Shown here piece by piece: positions 1-11,442 of a stretch of DNA of 64,000 nt (the first letter of the stretch is position 1; every line of letters begins with the position of its first letter). A program made the translations under genes and the position numbers. This DNA is from Peronospora farinosa. Taxonomy: Eukaryota; Oomycota; Peronosporomycetes; Peronosporales; Peronosporaceae. A model generated the notes under the pieces. It saw only the letters and a list, made by a program, of their open reading frames with translations, made no database searches and was not told the origin of the DNA. The stretch spans positions 225,746-289,745 of the forward strand of contig CANTFK010000077.1 of NCBI GenBank assembly GCA_947646735.1, given 5' to 3'.

Positions 1-2597
1 GAAGTCGCAGGTGTCGCTCTGCTAGCCAATGTTTTCGATCGACGCTGATAGAATAGCATATACGCTTCGCATTGCAATACCTGCTCGAAAGACACACGCT
101 TGACGACGGTGTCCGAGACATAGTACCACGTTCGTGGTGAATCCTCCTTGTTTCTCGGTGTTGTAACCACAGGGGCAGCTCCACCTCCGTCTGAAGCGAG
201 GTGGCTGCGCGCACGAGCTGCCGAGAGAGCTTCGCGTCGACGCGACCGGCTAACGTACGCAACGTAGTGGCCAGAGCGCCTGTTGCCCATATGCACAACG
301 ACTGCGATAAGCTCGTAAGAAAGCGAATGCTTCCTTGCGTCACCACCGCCTTGGCGGAGTGTCTCGCTCACGTAAGGGGTCATATCCAGCCTTTCGGCGA
401 AAACGATGTGTTGTGTAATCTTTCGGGAACGTGCTAGACGCTTGATATGCACCACAAGAATACGGGGCATCGCCGACACAAACAGCTGCATGGACGCATC
501 GCGCAACACAATCTCCATATCCGGTTGAGCGTTTGGTCCCAGGCGTTTCTTGCGTATAAATCGACCTGCCGCACTGCGTACCTTCGGTTGACGCGAGCAC
601 TTATCGCAGTCGTAGCCATTATTGGCTTCTACAAGCAATTGAGTCTCGGCTATAAAATTATCAAGGCAATCCGTAATCGTTAGTTCCTGGTGGCGCCCAT
701 CCGGGACGGACACGCTTAGGTGAAATGCATCCTCGACGATTTCCGTTCGCTTGTCACAAGCTTTGCACGTCACAGCCGTCGTAAGTGCACCCCCAAACAA
801 ATTGCGTGTAAAATTTAGCCTCGAATATATCTTCCTCTTCTCAGCTCTTGCGTGAAGCACAGCTGACGATCGCGATGAAAGCGTAGCGCGTGTTTCTTCC
901 TTGGAGGCATTCAGTACCATATCTTCTTCGTTAAGATTCAGCCGCTTAGCTAACAGATACTGAACCTCTTTCACCGTTGCGCTTTTGGGCACCTGCATCG
1001 AGATCGTCTCACCAGTCTCTGTTTTTACAAAGATCTGTTTCTCGTCCTCGTGCTCTGAGTTATCAGCGTCGCTCTCACAACCGTCCTCCTCTGTTTCCTG
1101 ATCGCCCATTTCTGTCAGCTCCACTTCCATCGCATCCTCTTCAGGCCATGTTCCTTTTCCACGAGAAAAATCATCTCCATCATCGAACGGAAGTTCCGAT
1201 GAGTTTGCAGTACTGCAACTACTGTTTGTAACGCTGATAGAAGGAGCATGCTCTGCAGCGGCCTCACAAGATTCATCAGTAACAGGCAACGGAGGATCCA
1301 TCTCTTCGTCAACAGCCCAAAGAAAACTAATGAATACTTCGTGTGCATCTTGCTGATAATGTCCACGGAACTGCAAAAATTTCTTCCGCATCTCCTTGAG
1401 CAGTGGTGCCACAGTCAACACTGAAGACGAGCTCGAGCGCGAACGACCACTTTTGCCTTTTGACTGTCGGTCCAAAGAGGCCCCTCCAGCAAGTGCTTTC
1501 CGTGAGCGCTTTTTCACTGTTTCGTGTAGCATCCTATGTCAATGCAGCAGCACAATCCATTAGAGTGGGTCATATCTCGCTTACCCCTATAGGTCAACGT
1601 ACGTAAAGGTAGTGGTGATCGGCGTATTTGTTGTCTCCAACACCTCCTCAATATGTGTATGTTCAGGAAAGTAGTACGTTGCTGTCAGCAGTGCCTGCAT
1701 ACATGCATTAAAGTAGCACGTGTTGCCAAGATTTGTAAAGCCCAGCACCATGGTCGGTAACTCGTCTTTATCTACACGATCCAAGCTGCTTGTCGGGATG
1801 TTAATGTCCAGTGAAGGTTGCGTCTTCTTGAGAATACGTCGTCGCATTTTATCTTCCCCCGCTTTTGTACGAAGTGGCATATTGAGCAACGCAACTTCAT
1901 TTGCTTGTCGAATAGAAGGTCCACCTATTTCTCCATTCAGCTCTTTTATCTTTCTCTCCACTGTTACAACACTTTTAGGAACCGGCAACATCTCTGCATC
2001 TGCATTTAAATCCAGCAAATTTATAGCTGATCCACTGGGTGTTGAAATTGGTGACATGGAAGTCTGAACACCATTTGAAAGAGGTCTTTGATTCCGAAGT
2101 TGCCGTCGTTTCTTGGCTGCAATTTCTTCCACTGCATTACCAAAATCTTGTCGTGCTTTTTCCACTTTAGGCCGAACATCAATAGGAATGTCCATGTGAC
2201 AAGGTTCACACCAAAAAGTCTTGGAAACCAATTGAAAGCCCACAAAATGCTTGGAATGAGTCTGAAGATGAAGACTAAAGTGTCCATCATGAAAGCACCC
2301 AATAAAAGCACAACTAACACACACAATTAAATTGGTGTTTTGATCATAGATTTCCCAACTTTGTAAAGCTGTAGCCATGTCAGAATCGGCAGATATGGAA
2401 GTGATTGGACAAAACTAAGGAAAAAAGGATAAGAATATATAAAGTACGGTACTTTATTAGACCATAGAAAGAAAGAGACAGAGAGAGAGAGATGCACGTA
2501 CCTCACATAGACAATGAGAATGCTTTTTTAGTTCACGACGGAAATCACTTAGACGTACAGCTTGACCGACATGACGGCAGCTCTTGTCGCCGGCCAT
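1..2597 (-). CDS. Ubiquitin-specific protease (USP16/45-like), 3' end off the window
   Basis: Cysteine protease that removes ubiquitin from proteins. I read three exons: 2597-2502, 2414-1603 and 1533 to the left edge, with GT..AG introns of 87 and 69 nt. Frames join exactly, giving about 813 codons before the window ends. An N-terminal zf-UBP finger starts CRHVGQ near residue 7, with more Cys/His pairs in exon 2 (CVSC, CEPC). The Cys box GFTNLGNTCYFN puts the nucleophile near residue 265. The helix LQFRGHYQQDAHEV follows early in exon 3, paired zinc cysteines (CKAC, CDKC) come later, and the His box SGHYVAYV is near residue 725. A ubiquitin-like stretch beginning QIFVKTETGET is inserted in the catalytic domain near residues 469-510. 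The ATG at 2597 is chosen because it directly precedes the zinc finger. The tail after AYMLFYQRR runs off the window. Family call is firm; the exact paralogue is inferred. Confidence 0.9.
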
Positions 2598-2909
2598 GCC
2601 ACCACGGTACACTCGCTCTCTTACTGATGCAAAACCGCTTCGAAACCACGTATCATTCAAGTGGACCACGTAGAATGTAGTGGACCACGTAGAATGTAGT
2701 GGACCACGTAGAATATGTACGTGTTTCAGTGTAGAAATGTTTCTAAAGCCATGTGAAATATTCGGAAATCTTAATTGGAAATATTGACCCTTACGATGGC
2801 GATTTACGAATGTATCAATGTTACGATATTCCCTATATAAGAGCAATTCAAGGTCGTGAATGTGCAACCATCACGCCGTCGGTTCTTGTCACATACACAT
2901 GATTGCTAT
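2598..2909. other. Intergenic, with a three-copy 19-bp tandem repeat
   Basis: Upstream region of the USP gene. At about 2660-2714 the unit gtggaccacgtagaatgta occurs three times with slight decay. The pattern TATATAA near 2834 is the only promoter-like string seen. Otherwise no gene. Confidence 0.5.
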
Positions 2910-4025
2910 TAGAGGTGGTACCCATGAGTCTGGGTTGGGTAATTGCGTTGACCCACGACTCAGACTCATTCAAATTTCATTACCCACGACTTGGACTCAT
3001 ACCCGCGGGTAATTACCCATGTTACCCGCGCAATAAACATGCGGACTATTAAATAATATGAAAGGGAGAAAAGCATAAAGGAAAATTGATAATAAAAGTA
3101 TCCACACTCTACGTCTCCCACTTGGAAGTTCAAGCGAGCTGACAAAGGAAAAAACTAGTCCCTTGCCGACAAAATAACGTGACTCTGTGTCCTTATCCAA
3201 TCCTTGAAGTACAGAAGCCTCTCCAAGCTTTTGAGGGGAAAGCGAAGTTCTGTTCTACCTGTAAGTCTTTTTACCTTGAGAGAAACCTCTCTCAAACGGA
3301 GTTGAAGACGCGGGCCAGATAAAATCTTGCCATCCTTGCAAGTGTCGGGAATTGCAGCTGATGCAGTGCTCACCACTCCAATGGCAATTAGTGTATGTGA
3401 ACAGGCGAAAGAGCAAAATAATTTTGAGCTATTTTCCTCGACTTTGCTCACTGCGGTCTTAGAACTCTGCCTTCAACAAATGCGAAGACGTCTGGCTCCA
3501 TGTCGTCATCGCTCATGCGTTACTAATGTTGACAGGTGGCGGATGCGGTTTTTTTTCTAATGACTTCTGATGACTGTATGCTGCATCCACAAAAAGCAAC
3601 TCAATATGCTTGTGGGCTATGGCCAAGAGCCCAAAATTGCTTTGGCCCTTCGTCGAGGTTTTTGAACCAGCTGATATTCCATCTTGGATCTAACACCGTT
3701 GCAAAGAAGTTTGCATCCTGTTTAAACGCCAGCTTGATATATATTTCTTGAGTTTGCTTAGCATGGCATGCGCCACCGGCTCCAGTTGCTTTGCATCATA
3801 TGTGCGGTAGACTTTCACCAAAAAGGCGTAATGAGTCACCAATACATTTAACAATTATATAAATAATACGAGCAGGTGTGTCTGATGTATGCCTTATAAA
3901 TTTGGTACATTTACCCATGGGTACCCATGGGTAAGGTGGTTAATTAAAGCCAATTACCCATACCCAACCCATGAGTCTGGGTATGGGTAATTACCCACTG
4001 AGTCTGAGTCTGGGTACCACCTCTA
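2910..4025 (-). mobile_element. Degenerate hAT-superfamily DNA transposon
   Basis: The element is bounded by a perfect 15-bp terminal inverted repeat, tagaggtggtaccca at 2910 and its complement ending at 4025. It is flanked by a perfect 8-bp target duplication, attgctat, at 2902-2909 and 4026-4033. An 8-bp duplication and TAGAGGTG-type ends are hallmarks of hAT elements. Subterminal regions are packed with short GGGTAA/TTACCC words. The minus strand around 3185-3330 still shows pieces of a hAT transposase dimerisation domain in broken frames: an LARMARFYLA-like stretch, an ERGFS-like stretch, and SLSPQKLERLLYFKDW. The rest of the 1.1 kb interior has no long frame, so this copy cannot code for transposase. 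Confidence 0.85.
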
Positions 4026-4080
4026 ATTGCTATCGTGTGACTAGCCACCACTTGTTATGTACGTAAAAAAGGACGTGACA

Positions 4081-4192
4081 CAGGCCGAAGGAAGGCGAAT
4101 TCAGGCCGAAGGAAGGCGAATTCAGGCCGAAGGAAGGCGAATTCAGGCCGAAGGAAGGCGAATTCAGGCCGAAGGAAGGCGAATTCAGGCCG
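4081..4192. repeat. 21-bp minisatellite, five full copies
   Basis: The unit caggccgaaggaaggcgaatt is repeated five times without visible change at 4081-4185, followed by a 7-bp partial copy. Next comes ccgcttcgaagcgg, a short perfect palindrome. The unit length is a multiple of three, so both strands stay open, but nothing else supports a protein. It lies about 230 bp upstream of the dioxygenase gene. Confidence 0.9.
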
Positions 4193-4420
4193 CTTCGAAG
4201 CGGCATATAAACAATACTGAGATGTGCATATACTTCTTTTTTGTTGTCGATTCGTCCGTCGTGGATGTTGTGTCGTGACCATCCTGGGATAGTACGTCAC
4301 AACAAAGTATCGATCTTGCATGGTTTAATTAAAATAATCCAAATAGCTACGACTCTCCATTGTTTTTTTATTAATGCGCTCGTTTTGGGCATTAATAAAA
4401 AAACATTTAACAGAAGAAAA

Positions 4421-5404
4421 ATGCCCATGAAGCGTGAGTGCTCATTGTCAATGTCTCGATCTCCTAGTATTGGTTCGCCCCAACTCGACCACTTTGCAAC
4501 TCATGGCTGGGTCTACGTCCAAAACGTCTTGTCGCCCTCCGAGTTGCGCGTGCTGCAGACTGAAAGCAGTGCCCTCTATTCTTGTCAGTCCGCTGAGTCT
4601 ATCGTTGCCCAGGGTTGTGTCGTCGACGTCCTCGCACAATGTCCGGTGCGTTTCTATCTTCGTCTGTCCATTAGTTTTTGCTACGTCAAAGTGGTGTGAA
4701 TTCTCCACTAACTAAAAATTAAAAACTATCAACAGATGAGAGATTCTGATAGAGCACGAATCGAATCCAACTGCTACTTGGAAGCTCGATCGAAGAACAA
4801 AAGCGTCGCGGACCAACGAGTGTTTGGCTCGTTGCTGTTCGAGAAACTGCCGACGATTGCAGGAAAAATGCTGGCAGCTTTTGACAAGTCCGAGGTGGCG
4901 ACGGACATGTTCTTTTTTAATGAACACTATGTTATAAAGCCTCCAAAGAGCCACGTGGAATTTCGTTGGCATCGAGACGACGACGAACAACTTGCCATGT
5001 GTGTACATCGAGAGTCTATCCACACCTATGTATCGGTGTGGTGTGCTTTAGACGATGTAACGACAGTCAATGGTCCACTTCGGTTCGTGTCGCTGAATGT
5101 GTTGCCGGAATCGGATAAGGACAATGTTGAAAGCCGAAAGCTTCATGCGAGTGGTCCAGTGACTGCTGCAGCTGGGGACGTGGTGTTCTTTCTGTCGAAC
5201 GTGTGGCATTGCTCATCAAGTAACGAGTCAAACAGTTTTCGTCGTGCTTTCTACGCCCAGTACTCAAGAGACACGATCACGTCTCGACCAAAGGACCCAT
5301 CGCCACTGAGTTTTGCCATCCCGTGCATAACGGCGAGTGCTGCTTCGGCCATAAATGGATTCACTGAAGGAAGCGCCACAAAGTCTAAGCATTTAAAGCT
5401 GTAA
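4421..5404 (+). CDS. Phytanoyl-CoA dioxygenase (PhyH) family protein
   Basis: Predicted Fe(II)/2-oxoglutarate oxygenase of the PhyH fold. Exons are 4421-4645 and 4736-5404, separated by a 90-nt intron (GTGCGT..AACAG, phase 0), giving 297 residues. The start at 4421 gives MPMKRECS; a second ATG at 4427 is possible. Exon 1 carries DHFATHGWVYVQNVLSPSEL, the usual PhyH opening. Exon 2 carries the metal motif WHRDDD (H-x-D), a distal WHCSSSN histidine, and RRAFYAQYS, whose arginine would bind 2-oxoglutarate. The substrate cannot be told: family members act on phytanoyl-CoA, ectoine, syringomycin-type amino acids and others. Neighbours give no pathway hint. Confidence 0.85.
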
Positions 5405-6945
5405 TCCTAAATCTATAGACCATGATAGTCGCATTGGTATTGCACTAAGAAGTGGTTTTTACGAGACATTTTGGAAATATCTTTGACGTCTAGCAGACAC
5501 TATGGGACATTATGAGACACGGCAGTATCGGTCATCCACATTTGGATGGACAGGAGACGCTGGCGTGGGCTAACAGAGCTTCGATTACGGGTGACCTGTC
5601 GTCAACTGTCGATTTGAACTGGGGTCTAGGTGAACGCCCGTTGCTTCAGCTCCATCAAATGCTTACTTTCTCTTCGTGTTGTTGTAATGTCGGGCGCGGG
5701 ACCATTAGTACAGAGAAGAAAGTACAAGTACAGTATACGCACTCATCTGTCGCTATGATGATAAACAAATGGACGGCCTTGATCCGAGCCGGACGAGTGA
5801 GACCGACTCTTGTCAATGTCAATGAGCTTTGCACGTTCATAGTCAATAGACAGATCGCTGAAGAATAGCGACGCATTCCACATCCGTAAGAGCTGTCTCA
5901 CCAAGCAACGAGTTGCATTCACATCCGTGATGGATGCCAAAGAGATGGCGATTTCTATAACATTTTGCAGAGCTACTGCTGTGGTCCGATTATATCACTC
6001 GATCTCGACAGACGTCTCTTGGCGCTGAGATGTTCCCGACAACTGTCAACACCTGCACTGGCTTCCATTTACATGTAGCCCAAGCAGCATTCTAAGACTT
6101 ACGTGTAAATACTTTTATGTTGAGGCGAGTGTGGATTCGCTTTCAGATGTAATCACTCAGCAGTGAAGTATATATAGTGACGAACAAGACAAATTGCCAC
6201 CAAGTCAACCCCCGACGCACACGACTGTCGTACATTGAAACCAAAATCCAGTCATCTCATCGAGCAAGGTATCCTATAAAACCCCATCAAACGGGTCGTT
6301 GCCACGCGCTTTTTTGTATGCCATAAGTTGTCAGTCTGCGACAAACACACCAATTCAGTGATATACAAATATAATCGAGAAAAGCGATCTTTATGCAACA
6401 AATGCAGCAGGAAGTACCTTTTGCTGCTTAGGCTTTCACTGTAATCAGGTGAATCAACTTACGCAAAAAGTAACACTAGCGTGTTTACATGACTTGCGCT
6501 CACAGCGGAGACTTTGAACAGACGGGACACACGGTCATGTTTTTTTTAATTTTATTTTATCAATAATCTTCCCGCTGCTATCGTTCCATCTGATTGGTTC
6601 AAAGATGATTAATCAGCTGAGCCAGTTCCAATAGCCCATCCTGTCGTTACAATGAAGGATTGGCATCCCATTCCTTGCATAAAAATAGTCACAACAATTC
6701 CCATCACGCGTGTCTCGAGGAGGTACGGAAGGAAAGATACAGAACATTTTACAGTCCATGTACAGAGACTGTCATCGCTGCATAATCCACCCTCGAAACG
6801 TCTTTTGTACATGGTGTATGCGCAGAAAGCAGGCCGATCGCAAAGTCTATCGCCTGGGCCAGGACTCCAAGTTATATTGGTGTTTCGATCAACGCCCTCG
6901 TCTCAATTCGGGTCCCGCCTCAAAGGCAGGGGTGACATCTCTACA
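5405..6945. other. Intergenic region, no gene recognised
   Basis: About 1.5 kb between the dioxygenase and the first zinc-repeat gene. A 118-codon frame at 5512-5868 has no recognisable domain and ordinary intergenic composition. The frame of the downstream gene stays open from 6652, so a longer N-terminus there cannot be excluded. Confidence 0.4.
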
Positions 6946-8025
6946 ATGAGCTTGAAATCAATACAATCGACACTCTCCACCACCATCTCATCCACCCCCT
7001 CTCTCCTGACAACACTTTCAATCACTCCACAACTCGCGACCAGAAGCTCAAGCCCAAAACAGTTCGTAATGATGATGCACACCAGCGCACCGCACTACAC
7101 CCCGTCGCACTACAATCTGCCATCTTCACAAACCGAGACCATCTCCATCTCCATTGGTCTGGGTAATGACCGCTCTTCCTCGATTGTGCTACCGCGGGGC
7201 CACGACCTGGTCAAGCACCTGGAACGGCTAATCCCGACCATGCCGCAACCTCAGACGCAGCAGCTTATGTACACGCACCAACCCGAGGGGGAGGACGCCA
7301 CTGTGGCCGCTGCACGCTTCGATGCTGTGCGTGCACTCTCCTCTCTACCCTACCAGCAGTCGCCGCAGCACCAGACACAAGCCCCTACCTCTACCTGGTC
7401 ACAGTACATGCACCCCAACTCGCACTTGGATACGTCTACGGTGCAGGTGCCAAGCCCCTCTACAAGCTTGACAAGCTCTCCACTCTACCACTCGGATCAA
7501 TCGAGCACTGGCAGTGCCCGTGTCTACCATCACACACAGAAACACTTGAAGTCCGGCAGGGAGCTCAATATCTCCCGCCCACGGTATCGCCGTAATAGCA
7601 ACAGTGGCAGTAGCAAACGTTGCCAGGTCGTAAACTGCGACAAGATTTCGGTGAGCCGAGGCCTATGTCGTGGCCACGGTGGCGGCCGTCGATGCCAGTA
7701 CGTGGGCTGCTGCAAGGGCGCTCAGAGCCGCAGCGACTTGTGCTGGGCTCATGGCGGTGGACAGCGCTGCCACGTCAAAGGTTGTTTGCGCAGCCGCAAG
7801 TCCAAGCTCTACTGCGTAGCGCACGTGGATTGGGACAGCTCAGTGTCAGCGCCTCCTGCTCCGACTTATCCTCAAGACGAGACGTTACACTCTGGCATGC
7901 AGTTATCACTTCCTAAGATCGTATCTCCTGCAAGATCTAGTGCTTTGACAAATTCTCCACGTCTTCCAAGTCTATTGCAAGCGCTGAGTACACACACACG
8001 CAGCAATTTCACTGTGCCGCAATAA
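6946..8025 (+). CDS. HGGG zinc-repeat protein 1 (WRKY19-like type)
   Basis: Protein of 359 residues with a long Ser/Thr/Pro/Gln-rich N-terminal half. A compact C-terminal array of three Cys/His units spans about residues 226-295. Each unit follows C-x4-C, about a dozen residues, then C-x2-H, linked by HGGGRRC or HGGGQRC. Oomycete proteins of this type are often auto-named WRKY transcription factor 19-like because the plant protein has the same finger; no WRKY domain is seen here. A nucleic-acid or zinc-binding regulatory role is inferred. The start at 6946 (MSLKSIQ) begins the low-complexity region typical of the family, although the frame is open from 6652. Two relatives with five units lie at 37304-38224 and 41482-42975. 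Confidence 0.8.
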   Translation: MSLKSIQSTLSTTISSTPSLLTTLSITPQLATRSSSPKQFVMMMHTSAPHYTPSHYNLPSSQTETISISIGLGNDRSSSIVLPRGHDLVKHLERLIPTMPQPQTQQLMYTHQPEGEDATVAAARFDAVRALSSLPYQQSPQHQTQAPTSTWSQYMHPNSHLDTSTVQVPSPSTSLTSSPLYHSDQSSTGSARVYHHTQKHLKSGRELNISRPRYRRNSNSGSSKRCQVVNCDKISVSRGLCRGHGGGRRCQYVGCCKGAQSRSDLCWAHGGGQRCHVKGCLRSRKSKLYCVAHVDWDSSVSAPPAPTYPQDETLHSGMQLSLPKIVSPARSSALTNSPRLPSLLQALSTHTRSNFTVPQ

Positions 8026-8649
8026 GTCACGGAGATACTGTAGATGAAGTAGAAATCGCATTTTTGGCCTAGTGCCGAAACGTCAAATTAATATAAAGCA
8101 CATAGCCAGTTTCATGTGTTCCTTTCAAATGGGTTCTCATGACCTATGATCGATTGTTGAGTCAGTCATGGCTGAGAGTAATCCTTCCTCCAATAACTTA
8201 TGCCTATGATAATGTATAAAGTTTCTCGTCCATGGAGCTCGCTCTTTTGACTTCAATTTGTATCGACATTAAGATATAAGAGTCAATTGCGCATTGCAAC
8301 ACCATCCGATACAGATGAAAAGAAGCCCATAGACGATGCAACAGCAGGTAACATTCTACTTCAATTCACCGACGTGATGATGTAATCACATGTTAGCGAA
8401 CTTCAAGGTTGCATACCACAAACAAGTATAATTAGATGCTATAGATACATTTTATAAATAACAGGCTGGTTAAATATAAATATACTAGCACGTCGCAGAT
8501 TGCAATCTGCAATCTTCGTCGACAGCGTCATTATTGCATTTGCCTACCTCTGACCATCACTCTTCACCGACGTTTGTTCTCACTTCAAAGTCGTCGTCAC
8601 TTTTGAATTTGCCGACTTCCACACACATTAATCCCATAAAACATCCAAT
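8026..8649. other. Intergenic region, no gene recognised
   Basis: AT-rich spacer between the zinc-repeat gene and the acyltransferase, presumably holding the 3' end of one and the promoter of the other. No repeat or RNA gene was recognised. Confidence 0.4.
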
Positions 8650-11034
8650 ATGGCTGAAGCACATCAGGCTATCGGAGTTTTTGGCGAGCACAAGCGTGGC
8701 ATGGAATTGCTTTACTCAGACGAAGGTATTCGTGTATCTTTTACAATCCCACCCCCACACGCGATTCGACGTTCGGTCGTCCGGGAATGTTTCCATCTTC
8801 AACGAGCTCTTCAACGTGGTGTCTATCCCGCTCCACCATTTGTAGCCATTTTGACCGTTATCGCGGTCTCAGTAATTGTTGTGTTATCACCAACGGACTC
8901 GTGGTGGCGGAATGGGTCCATTTCGGTGGTCGTGTGGCAAATTGGAAACGTTTTAGTGCCGTACTCTCACTTATTGCCCAATTCAATTTACGTGGCGTAC
9001 TTAGCAGCATGGACAGCCTTCCTTGGCTTACTTGGGCTCATGGCAGTCCAGAGACTATTCCTCAGACTGTTATTAAGCTACAGGGGCTGGCTATATCTCG
9101 CTCCAAAGGAAAAAAGGTCTATTGTGATCATCTGGGCAGCATTATTGAAGATTTTTGGTGGTCGGAACCCTTTGACGTACTCGTTTCAAGATGCATTACC
9201 GAGATTACCATTACCATCATTGAAAGATACCGTGAAGAGATATCTTAAGTCTGTACATCCACTGCTTACTTCGAAAGAGTATGAAGAAGTCGAGCACATG
9301 GCTAATGAATTTGTGCACAAGGAAGGCCCAAAATTTCAGTTTTATTTGTATTTAAAGAGCTGGTGGTCATCGAATTACGTGACGGACTGGTGGGAGAAGT
9401 ACGTATATCTAAAAGGCCGTTCGTCACTTATGATCAATAGTAATTACTATGCACTACCAGGTGCGAATCTCAATTTTACACTGACCACGAAACCTTTGGC
9501 ATTGGCTGCTACACTTGTGCACGAGTTTTTGCTCTTTAAACAAGATCTGGACAGAGAACATTTAGCACCGCAGCTTATTCGGGGCATTGTCCCGCTCTGT
9601 ATGAGTCAGTACCAACGGATCTTCTCGTGTACTCGCATCCCCGGACGTGAGATAGATACAATCAAGCTGTACCACCACAAATCTAAACACATTGCTGTGT
9701 TCTGCCATGGTCGTGTGTTTAAGATGCCTTTATTTGAAAAGGGTCAATATGGCAAATTGCTTTCAAAGTTTGAAATCCAACGCCAGTTTGAGTGGATTGA
9801 AACGATGGCTTTGTCGATGGATGCATCGACGAAGGCAGAAGAGAATCTCGCTGCACTGACTGCAGCTGGTCGTATTGAGTGGGCGGAAAATCGTGAGCAA
9901 TTTTTGTCGAGTGGTATCAACAAGCGCTCGCTGGAGGCTATTGAGTCGGCAGTGTTTGTGGTGGTTCTTCAAAATGAGATGGCTGAGGATTGGACGTTGA
10001 TGGGGAAAGATCTAATTCACGGTAGTGGTGGCAACCGCTGGTTTGACAAGTCGTTTAACCTTGTGATTTACAAAAACAGTGTTGCTGGAATTAATGCAGA
10101 GCATGCATGGGCTGATGCGCCGGTGATGGCTCATGCGTGGGAGCAAGTGTACACTAAGCAGTGCTACACTATGCCATATGATAAGAATGGAGACACTCGA
10201 GTGCTATCAGAAAAAGAACGTGCGTCTAAACTACCACCCTGTAGATTGCTGCAGTGGAACTTTTCGTCAGGCCTTGACCAAGCTGTGTTGAAATCTCTAG
10301 AAGATGCTGGGAAGGCCATTAGTGACTTTGATTTGAAAGTGATTTCGCACACGGAATATGGCAAAGGACTCATCAAGAAGTTTCGTGTGAGCCCTGATGC
10401 GTTCATTCAGATGGCGTTGCAGCTCGCGTACTATCGCAACTCAGGCACCATTACGCAGACGTACGAGTCTAGCATGACTCGACTGTACCGAAACGGTCGT
10501 ACGGAAACAGTCCGGCCAGTGACGAATGAGTCGAAAGCATTTGTTCTTGGTATGGTGGATTCCAAGCTGTCGGACGGTGAGAAACTCAAGCTGCTCCAAC
10601 GTGCTTGTGACGTGCACCAGGACAATTACCGTAATGCTATGAGTGGTAAAGGGATTGACCGTCACCTCTTTACGCTTTACTGCGTCTCTGTCGGTTTCGG
10701 CATTGAGTCTCCATTCCTGAACAATGCGCTCAGCCGTCCGTGGCGTTTGTCGACAAGCCAGCAGCCTCAGCAACAGACGGAAAATTGGCATTTGGTTGAG
10801 AAAGCTCTGGAAGGATCTAAATTTTCTATTGAGGATGCACGCTGTCCTGGTGGTGGCTTTGGCCCTGTAGCGGAAGACGGCTACGGTGTCAGCTACATGA
10901 TTGCAGGAGAAAACATGCTTGGCTTTCACATTTCCAGCAAGAAGGCGTGCCCGTCCACAAGCTCGGACAAGTTTGCTGATGATATTGAACAGGCACTAGC
11001 CGATTTAAAGTTGTTGTGGCACCCGAAAGAGTAA
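8650..11034 (+). CDS. CPT1: Carnitine O-palmitoyltransferase 1-like acyltransferase
   Basis: Moves long-chain acyl groups from CoA to carnitine so that they can enter mitochondria. Single-exon frame of 794 residues, about the length of animal CPT1. The N-terminus opens MAEAHQA as in animal CPT1. Two hydrophobic helices follow (near residues 57-77 and 115-140), which in CPT1 anchor the enzyme in the outer mitochondrial membrane. The choline/carnitine acyltransferase domain fills the rest: IAVFCHGRVFKMPLF, then the catalytic histidine in INAEHAWADAPV (residue 485), then YESSMTRLYRNGRTETVRP and a C-terminal SYMI stretch. Fatty-acid oxidation is the expected pathway. Nothing looks truncated. Confidence 0.93.
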   Translation: MAEAHQAIGVFGEHKRGMELLYSDEGIRVSFTIPPPHAIRRSVVRECFHLQRALQRGVYPAPPFVAILTVIAVSVIVVLSPTDSWWRNGSISVVVWQIGNVLVPYSHLLPNSIYVAYLAAWTAFLGLLGLMAVQRLFLRLLLSYRGWLYLAPKEKRSIVIIWAALLKIFGGRNPLTYSFQDALPRLPLPSLKDTVKRYLKSVHPLLTSKEYEEVEHMANEFVHKEGPKFQFYLYLKSWWSSNYVTDWWEKYVYLKGRSSLMINSNYYALPGANLNFTLTTKPLALAATLVHEFLLFKQDLDREHLAPQLIRGIVPLCMSQYQRIFSCTRIPGREIDTIKLYHHKSKHIAVFCHGRVFKMPLFEKGQYGKLLSKFEIQRQFEWIETMALSMDASTKAEENLAALTAAGRIEWAENREQFLSSGINKRSLEAIESAVFVVVLQNEMAEDWTLMGKDLIHGSGGNRWFDKSFNLVIYKNSVAGINAEHAWADAPVMAHAWEQVYTKQCYTMPYDKNGDTRVLSEKERASKLPPCRLLQWNFSSGLDQAVLKSLEDAGKAISDFDLKVISHTEYGKGLIKKFRVSPDAFIQMALQLAYYRNSGTITQTYESSMTRLYRNGRTETVRPVTNESKAFVLGMVDSKLSDGEKLKLLQRACDVHQDNYRNAMSGKGIDRHLFTLYCVSVGFGIESPFLNNALSRPWRLSTSQQPQQQTENWHLVEKALEGSKFSIEDARCPGGGFGPVAEDGYGVSYMIAGENMLGFHISSKKACPSTSSDKFADDIEQALADLKLLWHPKE

Positions 11035-11442
11035 AAGGCTGCCGGTAAGTTGTAAGATCATGCTTTAAAGAATAGAATATGTATATATTCTTACCAAAAT
11101 TGCACGCACAAGTTTCTAAACTCTTCTTCACCCCGCCTTAAGCTCTTCCTCATATAATGATTCGAAACGTCGCCACGTCAGAAATCTTCTTCCGTTATTA
11201 GGTATCCCTTTTGCTCATCTCGTATCTAATTTTTTGTATTCCCTATATAAACTTCAAGTCGCCCTCCCATCTGACGACATATAAAAAAAACGAAGAATAA
11301 GATCCTGCGACAAGAAAAAGAAGGACAGCGATCATCGACATCACATTTGACTTTCTTCCACTTCATACGCACATCACTTTCTTCTCGAGACCAAAAATAA
11401 TAATTACCTAAAAAAGAAGAACAAGGAGACATTAAAAAGAGA
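11035..11442. other. Intergenic spacer and probable promoter of the PKA regulatory subunit gene
   Basis: About 400 bp. A TATATAA string at 11244-11250 and purine-rich leader just before the ATG are the only notable features. Confidence 0.35.

Noticed and set aside
4081..4192. CRISPR-like array
   Set aside because: Repeats are directly head-to-tail with no spacers, in a eukaryotic genome.
4057..4321. Repeat-encoded ORFs (QAEGRRI on plus, RPEFAFL on minus)
   Set aside because: They exist only because the 21-bp repeat is a multiple of three; nothing outside the repeat supports a protein.
5512..5868. 118-codon ORF in the spacer after the dioxygenase
   Set aside because: No domain, no family resemblance and ordinary intergenic composition.
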